Counted from the stretch's first letter, positions 17,863 to 26,202 are shown. The stretch is 45,457 nt of DNA from an uncultured Saprospiraceae bacterium (GCA_937941095.1 CALDYJ010000100.1:1-45457), one strand, 5' to 3'. Notes: generated by a model from the letters alone, not told the origin. Numbers and translations: made by a program.

Positions 17863-19537
17863 AAATTATTTAACTCATCTACCTTACAAAATTATTTTTG
17901 TGCTTTGCCTATTTATTAGCGTGATGCTGCTAAGTAAACTTATTGCTTATTACAAGACTGGTGCTGATCCCAAGAATATTCTAAACATTCAAAAAGAGAT
18001 ATTTACGTCACACACACCTTTTGTGCTTTGGGAGAAAAATGATAAACTTAGAGGAATAAATCCAGATGAATACACCATTGAAAAAATAGAAAAAGATTAT
18101 TTGATGGCTTGGAATTTACTTAACCTAAGTATTAAGTCGAAAGAATATTCATCCTTAAAGGATTATTTTGCAGATTCAATTTTAGTACAAATCCAAAATT
18201 CTTCTCAATTTAATACAAGCTTTGATTTTGAACAAGTAGAAATTGAGCATCACATTTTACCAACATATTTTCCCTATGATAGAAAGATGATCGCATTTGA
18301 CGACAATGGAGTCAAAATTATTAAAAGGGCTTTTAAAAAAAATACAAGTGATTTGGTTTATCAACGAGAAGATGTATCTGACTTTAAAGTCATCATGATG
18401 CTGCAAGATGGTTTTTGGAAAATCGTTGAATTGCATAAAAAAATAACTTTGGATAATCAAGGTGAAATATTTTCTAGCACAAAAGAAAATCATTTTGAAG
18501 TAAATAAAAATGGCTTTCTTTTAAATGGTAAACCTTTTAAGGTAAAAGGTATTAATTATTATCCGCAGGATGCTCCATGGTCATTGTTTTGGAGGAATGT
18601 TGACAAGCATACACTTGATGCAGATTTTGACTTAATTAAATCAAGTGGATTCAATACAGTTCGAATTTTTATCCCTTATGAAGAATTTGGAGGAGCTCAT
18701 GTTAAAAGAGAAATGCTTGATAAACTTTCTTTCCTCTTGGAATCTCTCAAGTCTAAAGAACTCTATGCGCTTATAACTTTGTTTGATTTTCCAAAAGGAT
18801 TTGATTGGCAACACTACACAAAAGCTGATCAGCATTTAAGAAAGATTGTAGAACACTGTAAATCTTTTGATTCAGTAATTGCATATGATTTAAAGAATGA
18901 GCCGGATCTAGATATTGTGCAATATGGAAATAAAGTCAATGATTGGCTAGCATTCTTATTGGAAAGATTTCGAAAATATGCTCCTAATGAATTACTGACC
19001 ATTGGATGGTCTGATGCAGCTTACATAAATCAATTCAACGAAGAATTGGATTTTTTATGTTTTCATTATTATAAAGAAGAAGAAGACTTTGAAGCTGTTC
19101 TTTTGAAAGTTAAAAATGAAAATCCAAATAAACTAATAGTACTAGAAGAATTTGGCTTCCCCACCTATAAGTCAAAAGTCTTTCCTATTCATAACACTTC
19201 AATAGATCAAAAAGATTATGTTGCCGAAATTTTAAACGTGATTGAAAAAGAATCTATTCCTTATTTTATTTGGACCCTACATGATTTTAAAGAATTGCCA
19301 AATGGAACTTTTTCTTCAAGACCTTGGGTTAAAAATCCTCAGAAACATTTTGGCTTATATGATCAAAATGGGGAGGCAAAACCAGTTTTATCTTTATTTG
19401 TAAAGGAGAAGAAAGAATATAAGAAGGAAAGTCAATTTCCCTCCTATATCTTCACTTGGGCTTTGGTTATTCTTTTAATCTTTTTAATGCTAAATTTTAA
19501 ACGTTTTTTGGTTTATAAGTTTTTCAAAGTGAAATAA
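17855..19537 (+). CDS. Membrane-tethered GH5-like glycosidase with NTF2-like domain
   Basis: A 560-aa protein with an N-terminal membrane helix (residues 12-31, IIFVLCLFISVMLLSKLIAY), an NTF2-like region (about 66-205, closing LQDGFWKIVELHK), a TIM-barrel glycosidase domain (about 214-505) and a C-terminal helix (about 529-550). The glycosidase part begins NGFLLNGKPFKVKGINYY and has the clan GH-A catalytic pair: acid/base Glu349 in YDLKNEPDL and nucleophile Glu432 in LEEFGFP. It resembles GH5 or GH2-type barrels. Anchoring at both ends places the enzyme in the periplasm, close to the inner membrane. In a polysaccharide locus it probably trims or releases nascent chains. Its last 48 bases overlap the 3' end of the convergent glycosyltransferase gene. 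Confidence 0.85.
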   Translation: MSKNYLTHLPYKIIFVLCLFISVMLLSKLIAYYKTGADPKNILNIQKEIFTSHTPFVLWEKNDKLRGINPDEYTIEKIEKDYLMAWNLLNLSIKSKEYSSLKDYFADSILVQIQNSSQFNTSFDFEQVEIEHHILPTYFPYDRKMIAFDDNGVKIIKRAFKKNTSDLVYQREDVSDFKVIMMLQDGFWKIVELHKKITLDNQGEIFSSTKENHFEVNKNGFLLNGKPFKVKGINYYPQDAPWSLFWRNVDKHTLDADFDLIKSSGFNTVRIFIPYEEFGGAHVKREMLDKLSFLLESLKSKELYALITLFDFPKGFDWQHYTKADQHLRKIVEHCKSFDSVIAYDLKNEPDLDIVQYGNKVNDWLAFLLERFRKYAPNELLTIGWSDAAYINQFNEELDFLCFHYYKEEEDFEAVLLKVKNENPNKLIVLEEFGFPTYKSKVFPIHNTSIDQKDYVAEILNVIEKESIPYFIWTLHDFKELPNGTFSSRPWVKNPQKHFGLYDQNGEAKPVLSLFVKEKKEYKKESQFPSYIFTWALVILLIFLMLNFKRFLVYKFFKVK

Positions 19538-20791
19538 GTACCATTCCATAAGATCAGCCATGGTTAAAGAAGCTGCAGCAGCATAGTTTTTCTTGGCAAT
19601 TTCAATTCGATGATTTTTATCTAGAATCAATTTTTCAATGGCATCAGCCAATCCACCCATATCTCCAGGTTTGAAAAATTCACCCATGTATCCTTCCTCT
19701 TCCACCAATTCTTTGAGGTCTCCAATGTTTGGGAGTACTACCGCCTTGCCATAACTTCCTGCTTGATGAAGAACTCCTGAACTTCCGGTTGTACTTGTGT
19801 ATGGGAAAACCACAACAGTCGAATCATTAAAAATTTTAGGAACATCTTCTTCTTCAACATAGCCTGTGAATGTAATATCAGGGATGTGCATGTAATGATG
19901 TTTAACGTCATTTAAATATCCTTTTACATTCGGATTATCTGTGCCTGCGATTACAATTTCAATTTCTTTTCCAGTCCGACTCCTCACTAGATCAACAGCT
20001 TCTATCATTTCTTCAACTTTTTTATAGGTCCCAAATTTACCGAATGTCATCACTCGAATTTTGGTGTCTTCCTTTTCAAAATTTGGCATAGGTGGTAATT
20101 CAAAGCTTCCATGTGGGACAAGGGCTACATTTTTCACCTTGTATTTGTCTTCAAGGATCTTCACATACTTCGGAATAGTGACTGTTACGAGGTCGGCATT
20201 CAAAATCAATTTTGTAAGCAGTGTACCACTTAAGTTGTATAACTTTTTCAATAGTGGATTTTTCGTAATACCTGCCGATTCATAATCTACTGTTTCAATG
20301 ATGTTATGAAGCATGACAACGGAAGGAATACCTCCCCATTTACTTAAAAGAGGTGAGACTAAACCCAACGTAGCAGGTATTTTTTTATCACCGAAAGATA
20401 AGAATTGGACATTATAAAATACTAAATCGGGTTTTTCAGCTTTCACAGTCCGTTTAATATTATTTGCTGTAGACAAGCTATTAAAAGACCAAACATCTTT
20501 AATGGTAATTTTTGCTTCCTCTTTTGACGTCTTTGTATATTCAGGATAAACTTTGCCTTCTGGTAGTTTATCTGTAATGATAATCAATTCTTCAATTTCC
20601 TTTTTCTTTTTCATCTGCTCAACAAAATGAAAGGCGTATTCATTAAGTGTACCTTTACTCGGTGGATATGGAGTGACAATCGCAATTCTTAACCGTTTTG
20701 TATTGCTCTCTTTGATCAAGCCCTCGATCATTTGATCAGCAACGTGTATTGCTTTTGTGTTTTCTAAATTTGAACTACTTGTATTATGCAT
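19490..20791 (-). CDS. GT4-family glycosyltransferase
   Basis: A cytoplasmic GT-B enzyme of 433 aa from the ATG at 20791. A TTG three codons earlier (20800) is possible but less likely. The N-terminal half has RIAIVTPYPPSKGTLNEYA. The C-terminal nucleotide-sugar domain has FGKFGTYKKVEEMIEAV, EIVIAGTDNPN, ITFTGYVEEEDVPKIF and PYTSTTGSSGVLHQAGSYGK, the group-1 glycosyltransferase pattern. Its start overlaps the flippase stop by 8 bases, so the two are translationally coupled. It most likely builds the polysaccharide or lipid-linked repeat exported by this locus. Its pairing with a MOP flippase recalls PelF-PelG, but that homology cannot be proven by eye. Its end overlaps the convergent GH5-like gene by 48 bases. 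Confidence 0.88.
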   Translation of the reverse strand: MHNTSSSNLENTKAIHVADQMIEGLIKESNTKRLRIAIVTPYPPSKGTLNEYAFHFVEQMKKKKEIEELIIITDKLPEGKVYPEYTKTSKEEAKITIKDVWSFNSLSTANNIKRTVKAEKPDLVFYNVQFLSFGDKKIPATLGLVSPLLSKWGGIPSVVMLHNIIETVDYESAGITKNPLLKKLYNLSGTLLTKLILNADLVTVTIPKYVKILEDKYKVKNVALVPHGSFELPPMPNFEKEDTKIRVMTFGKFGTYKKVEEMIEAVDLVRSRTGKEIEIVIAGTDNPNVKGYLNDVKHHYMHIPDITFTGYVEEEDVPKIFNDSTVVVFPYTSTTGSSGVLHQAGSYGKAVVLPNIGDLKELVEEEGYMGEFFKPGDMGGLADAIEKLILDKNHRIEIAKKNYAAAASLTMADLMEWYLFHFEKLINQKTFKI

Positions 20792-22082
20792 ATTCTTCAA
20801 TTTTCAATTCTCTTTGAATATTAATTTTATTAGATTTCTTCGGTGTAGAAAATAAATGGAAAATGGATAGTGTGCTAAGCAATGCACTCATTAATATTAT
20901 TTGTACTAAAATCACTTGTTCTATACTATCGTGGTATAAATAAAGCGAGATGATTTGTAAACAACCAACTAATAATGAAATGAAAACAGGTGTATACCTG
21001 TTTAAGGACATGTGGTAGTATACAAAAACGTTTGCGCATGAAAATAGAGTAGTAGCTACCGCATATTTCCACAGTAATGATGCTATGCTTAAATATGCTT
21101 CGCCAAACAATAATTGGATGATAAAATTATCAAAAAGAAAACAGGCCAGTACAATTGAACTTCCTATCGTCCCTACGATTATTAACGAGATCCAAAACAA
21201 ATGAATGTGTTTTTCTCCTTTCTTATCTTTTTCAATCACCTTTGGAAAGAGTAAGGTGACTATGGTCCATGTAGCAAAATACACAACACGACCTATTAAA
21301 GCCAAAGAGGCATATAAGCCCGCTTCGAAATTTTCAAAAAAATGTTTTACTAAAATGACATCACTGTTATTGATCAAAATTTGACTAAACTCATAAAGTC
21401 CTATAATGAGCATAAACTGCACAACGGGTCGATAAGAAAAGTTACCCCTTCCAGCTAATTTAGCTAATTTCGGTAGCCTGCCGACTAAAAAACTAAAAAT
21501 AAAAGAAGCTAAAAACCCAATAGCCACAGCTTCAGAAACCCAATTTGCACCACTTTGTAAAACGAAATATACAAGACAAACTGTAAAGACCAATCTGCCT
21601 AACATTTCGGCCAAATAAGTGTAAGCAAGTTTTTTAAATTTCCCTACTCCTTGAAAGTAGCCTCTTGAAATACTCATTTGTATGTATAATGGAATACCTA
21701 TGAACAAGATAAAAAGTGGGGCATAATTTTGCATGTTTAGATACGTGCGAATAAAAGCAATCCCCAAAAGTAAAAAAGCAACTGTGATGAGCGAAAAGAG
21801 CTTCCCTTTTCTTCTAATCCATTGCATAAAACCATGTAGATTTAAAGTTTCATCTTTTGCATTAAACGCTGCTGTGTATTTTGCAACGGTCAATTGAAAT
21901 CCTAAGGCAGTAAATGAAAGTACCAAAACCAAGGTTGCTAAAATGTTAGCTTCAGCAAATTCTTGTGGCCCTAGAAACCTACCTAAAAGTAAGTTGATGG
22001 CATAGTTACCTAGGTTGACAAGTACTGTACTTGCAAATAGAAATCCTGCTTCTCCTATTTGATTATATGCCTTCCTGATCAT
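20784..22082 (-). CDS. MOP-superfamily polysaccharide flippase
   Basis: A 432-aa inner-membrane protein with about 12 hydrophobic helices and almost no soluble domain. The first helices (GFLFASTVLVNLGNYAINLL, then LGRFLGPQEFAEANILATLV) and PLYIQMSISRGYFQGVGKFK follow the Wzx/PST oligosaccharide-flippase pattern of the MOP exporter group. It should move lipid-linked glycan or a growing chain to the periplasmic side. The gene starts 9 bases after the STAS gene stop and its stop overlaps the glycosyltransferase start, in a four-gene minus-strand operon. Wzx, PelG-like and teichoic-type exporters cannot be told apart here. Confidence 0.9.
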   Translation of the reverse strand: MIRKAYNQIGEAGFLFASTVLVNLGNYAINLLLGRFLGPQEFAEANILATLVLVLSFTALGFQLTVAKYTAAFNAKDETLNLHGFMQWIRRKGKLFSLITVAFLLLGIAFIRTYLNMQNYAPLFILFIGIPLYIQMSISRGYFQGVGKFKKLAYTYLAEMLGRLVFTVCLVYFVLQSGANWVSEAVAIGFLASFIFSFLVGRLPKLAKLAGRGNFSYRPVVQFMLIIGLYEFSQILINNSDVILVKHFFENFEAGLYASLALIGRVVYFATWTIVTLLFPKVIEKDKKGEKHIHLFWISLIIVGTIGSSIVLACFLFDNFIIQLLFGEAYLSIASLLWKYAVATTLFSCANVFVYYHMSLNRYTPVFISLLVGCLQIISLYLYHDSIEQVILVQIILMSALLSTLSIFHLFSTPKKSNKINIQRELKIEEYA

Positions 22083-22091
22083 TGAGCCTCT

Positions 22092-22421
22092 TTAAGCCGC
22101 TATTTTTAAATTTAAATGCCTATCAAATTTTGTAAGATCGAGTAATTCAAAAATAGGATTCTCTGTGTCTGTTTTAATAATTAGTTTTCTCCCTTTATTT
22201 AAAATTTCTTTTTGTGCTATGATGAGAGCATTCAAAGCTGTTAGATCCATATATTTAACAGCAGTAATATCGATTATGCAGTTGCTTTCACATTGTTTTA
22301 AAAAGTTTAATAGATCATTTTTAAAATTCATTGCTTCGACATTATGAAAGGACCCACTTAATACAATGCATGGATTTTCATTTGATTCTTTTAGTGGAAA
22401 TTCAACACTTAATTTTTTCAT
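22092..22421 (-). CDS. STAS-domain protein (anti-sigma-factor-antagonist-like)
   Basis: A 109-aa single-domain cytoplasmic protein. The strand-helix pattern is that of STAS domains: IVLSGSFHNVEAMNFKNDL, NCIIDITAVKYMDLTALNAL, GRKLIIKTDTENPIFELLDL. At the normal phospho-switch (D-S-S-G-L in SpoIIAA) it reads D59-L60-T61-A62-L63, so the phosphorylated serine position is Leu and only the neighbouring Thr could be modified. It lies 17 bases after the TPR/barrel gene and 9 before the flippase. Its place inside a polysaccharide operon suggests post-translational control of synthesis or export by partner switching, or a constitutive binding role (inference). No kinase or phosphatase gene is nearby. 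Confidence 0.85.
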   Translation of the reverse strand: MKKLSVEFPLKESNENPCIVLSGSFHNVEAMNFKNDLLNFLKQCESNCIIDITAVKYMDLTALNALIIAQKEILNKGRKLIIKTDTENPIFELLDLTKFDRHLNLKIAA

Positions 22422-22438
22422 CTTTTCTATGTTTGGAT

Positions 22439-24481
22439 TTAGAAATTAATATTTGTCTTGAATCCCAGTGCATTCCAAGTATAACCGACTGCAGTGCTTT
22501 GATCCAGACTACTGTATCTATAGTAAATTAAAAGTTGGATATTTCTATTAATGCGATATCCGAGATCGCCTTCTATTCTGATTGTTCCATTTAGTTGTTC
22601 ATCATTACTAGCTTGTTTTCCGAAGGCAATTAATGCATGGTATAAAATTTTTGATCTTTTAAAATCAAAATTGTTAAGTTTTAGAAAGGCCTCATAAGAG
22701 GAATATTTTAATGGGCTAAAATAAAGACTAGGGCTTGAGAAGTCGAAACTAATGCTTGTGTAATTCAGTCCTGTTTGTAGTATTGGATTTTTTAAAATAT
22801 TATGGTACAAGGAAGCGGAAAATAAATTTCTTCTATTTTTGTCTGTTTGTTTAGTGAAAATATATTGTGCAAATAAACCAGTGCCAAACTTTGTACTAGT
22901 ATTCATGATAACTTTATGATGATTCATGCCAATTCCACTTTTTAATAATTGCACATTGAAATTGAACGCTTCTTGCTCAAAGTAATAGGCTAAACTTGTG
23001 AATTTATTTATTCTAAAATCTGCACCTCCATTGAAAAGGAAGTTTCTTTTTTTAAAGTTTTCGTTATTTGTTGCTAATGTAGGTTGTACTCCAGCTTTTA
23101 AATCCAAGCGATGATTGACAGGGTAGCTAAGTTGATATTTCATCATATACTGAGAAGCATCTTCTTGAATTTCTGGATTCGATAAGGTATACAATTGCAT
23201 ATGTACAGTAGACCGGATAGATTCTGCAGAACCAAAACTTGCTTTTGCAATTAAACCAGTATTTTTATTATTGGCAACATCATTTGATTTAAATGCATCC
23301 ACATAAAAGTTGGGTTTGGACAAGGATTCAATTTCATTTCGCAACCTTATTGCATCTGCTTGTTGAGGAATTACTTCTAATGCTTCGTCAATATAATTTA
23401 TGGCAGTTTTGTATTTTTTTAAGCTGCGATTCGATTCAACCAATCCCATTAGTATTTCGAAATCATTTGGATAGGTTTTATTCAACTCTTCGTAAATCGC
23501 TAAAGCTTCTTTTGCTTTAAATTGCCAAAGGACAAGTCTTGCTTGAGAAGCTTTTAATTCTTTAATTGGTCCAAAGAGATCTATGAGATTATTTAGGTTT
23601 TTATTTGCTTGTTTAAAATTACCTTTTATAGCTAGGCAATTGATTAAATTAAGAGCTGCTCTTTTGTAGTTTGCTTCTTTAGAAACAACTGCTTCATTTG
23701 TGTTTAAAGCTTCTTGGGCATAGACAAGAGCCTTGCTTTTTTGACCTAATAGAGTAGAAGTATAAGATAAGCCCATTAATGCTTCAAAGACATCAATGTT
23801 TTCATTTTTAAGCGTTAAGTAATTTTCAGATGCTTTTTTGGGTTTATCCATCCATAAATAACATATGGCTTTGTTTAAGAGAGCTTCTCGATCATATGGA
23901 AAAAGCGTGTTTACGGAATCTAAAAGCCTTAAGGCTTGATCAAAGCGATAAGCATTTTTACTATCTTCTGCTAAAGCTAATAGTATGTATTTTTTGGAAA
24001 TTTTAGCACTCGCATTTTTCGAATCTATAGCAATAGCTTCCTTAATGTGTTGATGCGCTTCTACGTTTTTTAGTTGTGAAGCATAAGCATTTGAGATGCC
24101 TAATTGAGCAGTAAAATTTTGAGGATTTTGAATTAGGATTTCTTTATATATATTTTCAGCCTTCACATAGTTTTTGTTCCACATATGAGCTTCTGCTAAA
24201 TTTAAAGAAACTTCGATGTCTTTAGGATGAGTCTCTTTTAAACTAACAAAAAGTACCAATGCATCTCTCGTTTTACCATTCAATCCTATGGCTCTACCAT
24301 AACAAATATTAGCGGTTTTATTGGTCGGATATTCCGTCAATATCTTTTTGAAAAATTTTGTTGCTGGAATAAAATCTCCTCTTTCAAGCATAGCATAGCC
24401 TTCAGACATGTCTTGACCATGCAAATTTATTGCGCATATCAAATTAAAAAGGATGAAACAAAGAATTTTGTTATTTGCCAT
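22439..24481 (-). CDS. TPR scaffold with C-terminal outer-membrane beta-barrel (YaiO/PelB-like)
   Basis: A 680-aa protein with signal peptide MANNKILCFILFNLICAINLHG. Residues about 25-385 are tandem tetratricopeptide repeats, for example GYAMLERGDFIPATKFFKKI, AEAHMWNKNYVKAENIYKEI and LVESNRSLKKYKTAINYIDE. From about residue 392 to the C-terminus the sequence is amphipathic beta strands ending WNALGFKTNINF, i.e. an outer-membrane barrel. TPR plus barrel in one chain is the architecture of polysaccharide export porins (PelB, PgaA, BcsC) and of TPR-fused YaiO-family proteins. It is the first gene of a four-gene operon with STAS, flippase and GT4 genes, and its leader carries a terminator-like hairpin. 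The likely role is passage of the polysaccharide through the periplasm and outer membrane. Confidence 0.87.
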   Translation of the reverse strand: MANNKILCFILFNLICAINLHGQDMSEGYAMLERGDFIPATKFFKKILTEYPTNKTANICYGRAIGLNGKTRDALVLFVSLKETHPKDIEVSLNLAEAHMWNKNYVKAENIYKEILIQNPQNFTAQLGISNAYASQLKNVEAHQHIKEAIAIDSKNASAKISKKYILLALAEDSKNAYRFDQALRLLDSVNTLFPYDREALLNKAICYLWMDKPKKASENYLTLKNENIDVFEALMGLSYTSTLLGQKSKALVYAQEALNTNEAVVSKEANYKRAALNLINCLAIKGNFKQANKNLNNLIDLFGPIKELKASQARLVLWQFKAKEALAIYEELNKTYPNDFEILMGLVESNRSLKKYKTAINYIDEALEVIPQQADAIRLRNEIESLSKPNFYVDAFKSNDVANNKNTGLIAKASFGSAESIRSTVHMQLYTLSNPEIQEDASQYMMKYQLSYPVNHRLDLKAGVQPTLATNNENFKKRNFLFNGGADFRINKFTSLAYYFEQEAFNFNVQLLKSGIGMNHHKVIMNTSTKFGTGLFAQYIFTKQTDKNRRNLFSASLYHNILKNPILQTGLNYTSISFDFSSPSLYFSPLKYSSYEAFLKLNNFDFKRSKILYHALIAFGKQASNDEQLNGTIRIEGDLGYRINRNIQLLIYYRYSSLDQSTAVGYTWNALGFKTNINF

Positions 24482-24490
24482 ATTTTCTCA

Positions 24491-24525
24491 TAAAAATGGG
24501 TAAGCCGATATTTCCCGGCTCACCC
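24491..24525 (-). promoter_or_regulatory. Terminator-like leader hairpin before the polysaccharide operon
   Basis: In minus-strand RNA, GGGUGAGCCG pairs with CGGCUUACCC (10 bp, one G-U pair) around the loop GGAAAUAU, followed by A and five U, ending 10 bases before the start codon at 24481. On the plus strand the same position is an A-C mismatch, which favours a minus-strand RNA function. It could be an attenuator or a translational control hairpin. Confidence 0.5.
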
Positions 24526-24612
24526 TTCGTTTTTCTTATTGTTATGATTTTACAATTGCTTAGCATAAGATGGCTATGATTTCTGAGTGATTAAATGCTT
24601 ATTCTCAGTTTT

Positions 24613-24634
24613 TGTGACATCTTTATTTGTCACA
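24613..24634. promoter_or_regulatory. Inverted repeat in divergent intergenic region, possible operator
   Basis: TGTGACA (24613-24619) and TGTCACA (24628-24634) are perfect 7-bp arms 8 bases apart, between the divergent starts at 24481 and 24720. The half-site resembles TGTGA-type CRP/FNR sites, but the spacing is different. Confidence 0.35.
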
Positions 24635-24719
24635 TAATCATTTATATAATATGTCTTTAATTTTTGTTTTAGTTGAGCTTTTTATATTTTTAGATAACTA
24701 ATAATGAAAACAAATTAAT

Positions 24720-25358
24720 ATGTCAACAACAAGTAGAGAACTTATACAAATTCCTCAAGCTGCTCTTATGCAAGAAGCTAAGGCCTCTTTAAGTGGGAGG
24801 TGGGGATTAGCAGTGTCAAGCTTCTTAGTCTACTTTCTGATAGTAGCTGCTTCTTCTTTTATCCCTTTAGTGCCAATTTTGATAGGTGGTCCCTTTGCCT
24901 TAGGCATTGCAATTTTTAGCCTAAAGTTAGGAAGAGAACAAGATGCTCAATTAGGAAATATTTTTGATGGCTTTCAAAATTTTGGAACGGCCTTGGCAGC
25001 TAATCTTCTCATGGGACTTTTAATAGGAATCGGCATGTTGTTTTTAATTGTGCCTGGTGTGATCTTAGCCTTAGGATTAAGCCAAACCATGTGGATACTT
25101 GCAGATGAACCTGAATTAGGTCCAGTAGATGCTTTGAAGAAAAGCTGGGAAATGACTAAAGGATATAAAATGGATTTATTCATTTTAGGATTAAGATTCA
25201 TTCCATGGGCATTGTTATGTATTCTTACCTTAGGTATTGGAATATTTTGGCTGATGCCTTACATGCAAGTTACCTTTTCAAAATTTTATGATCAGATTAG
25301 AGCTGCGCATGATCCAATTGAAAGAGGAGATGATATTACTCGTCATCTAGTAGATTAA
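24720..25358 (+). CDS. DUF975-family integral membrane protein
   Basis: A 212-aa protein with no signal peptide and several membrane helices (about residues 30-62, 90-125 and 150-185). The motifs LFLIVPGVILALGLSQTMWI, ALKKSWEMTKGYKMDLFIL and LTLGIGIFWLMPYMQVTFSK match the DUF975 pattern (PG-I, then A-x2-KS-x-MTKG-K, then G-IG-x-W-PY). The function of DUF975 is unknown; a role in envelope homeostasis is often supposed. It starts divergently from the polysaccharide operon with a 238-base shared upstream region, and its stop is 12 bases from the convergent hydrolase gene. Confidence 0.85.
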   Translation: MSTTSRELIQIPQAALMQEAKASLSGRWGLAVSSFLVYFLIVAASSFIPLVPILIGGPFALGIAIFSLKLGREQDAQLGNIFDGFQNFGTALAANLLMGLLIGIGMLFLIVPGVILALGLSQTMWILADEPELGPVDALKKSWEMTKGYKMDLFILGLRFIPWALLCILTLGIGIFWLMPYMQVTFSKFYDQIRAAHDPIERGDDITRHLVD

Positions 25359-25370
25359 AAGTGGATATGT

Positions 25371-26201
25371 TTAAAATTTAGCAAGCCATTCGAGAAGTTT
25401 TTTTCGAATGGCATTGTTGCTATGAGCCCATGATGCACTGTCTATATGCCCATAATCTTTTAATTTTATATTCTCTACCAAACCAGGATGTAATCCTTCA
25501 TATTTGTCCAAAAAGGACTGACTTGCATCAAGTTGCACTAGACCATCTCTAGTACCATGGAAGGATAAAATTTCTATAGGATCTTTCCTAGATAAGGACA
25601 TAATGGGAGAGGCATTTGTAAAACGTTCGGAATTTGTTTTTCCAGCATAGCTTGACATGACAACATTCTTTTTCATCTTACTTAAGTCTAACGGTGCAGC
25701 CGTAAGAAACATTCCAATAAAATCTTCATCTTTAAATCCATATCGATAAAGCTGTTCTTTTTGGAAGTAGATTCTAGCTACTAAACTACCTCCAGCTGAA
25801 GTCCCTCCTAGAATTATTTTTCTGTTTTTAAATTGATCTTGCTTTAAGTAAGTTTCTAAAAATGCTAAAGTTAGATCAAGGTCTTCCCTTATGTGATCAG
25901 CATTATAAAAAGGAACTTTTCGATAAGAGGGTATGATGAAGTCATATCCTTGTTCAGTGAAAATCGTCGCTTTTTTTGCAAAGATCTCTGGTTTCCCAAA
26001 TATCCATCCACCTCCATGGTAATAGAGTATAATTGGTTTTTTTTCAGACTTTTCTTTCGGTGCAAAATGGATTAAATATTGCTTTCGGTGAGGCCCACAT
26101 TGATGTCTTTTGACTTTTTGATTTTGAGGATTAGTAGACAAAGTCTTATACCAATATCCAGTTAATTTGAATAATTCGTATAAGACTGTGCCTTTTATCA
26201 A
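25371..26201 (-). CDS. HSL-type alpha/beta hydrolase (esterase/lipase)
   Basis: A 276-aa protein without a signal peptide. The hormone-sensitive-lipase (family IV) features are the oxyanion motif YYHGGGWIFG (His62-Gly65), the nucleophile Ser135 in GGTSAGGSL, Asp219 in SFHGTRDGLV and His252 in DYGHIDSA, forming a complete triad. It should hydrolyse small esters of carboxylic acids; the substrate is unknown. The start is TTG at 26201: no ATG occurs in frame before the HGGG motif, and a stop lies three codons upstream. It begins one base after the stop of the 1435-aa repeat protein gene, implying translational coupling. The pairing of a cytoplasmic esterase with a secreted repeat protein is odd and unexplained. 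Confidence 0.88.
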   Translation of the reverse strand: MIKGTVLYELFKLTGYWYKTLSTNPQNQKVKRHQCGPHRKQYLIHFAPKEKSEKKPIILYYHGGGWIFGKPEIFAKKATIFTEQGYDFIIPSYRKVPFYNADHIREDLDLTLAFLETYLKQDQFKNRKIILGGTSAGGSLVARIYFQKEQLYRYGFKDEDFIGMFLTAAPLDLSKMKKNVVMSSYAGKTNSERFTNASPIMSLSRKDPIEILSFHGTRDGLVQLDASQSFLDKYEGLHPGLVENIKLKDYGHIDSASWAHSNNAIRKKLLEWLAKF

Positions 26202-26202
26202 C

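Noticed and set aside
20792..20800. A TTG start for the GT4 glycosyltransferase three codons upstream
   Set aside because: It is possible, but an ATG at 20791 gives the same protein minus three residues, and ATG is preferred.
25385..25412. A 9-bp hairpin GCCATTCGA/TCGAATGGC near the convergent stops of the DUF975 and hydrolase genes
   Set aside because: It lies inside the coding end of the hydrolase, and no T tract follows on either strand, so it is not a convincing terminator.
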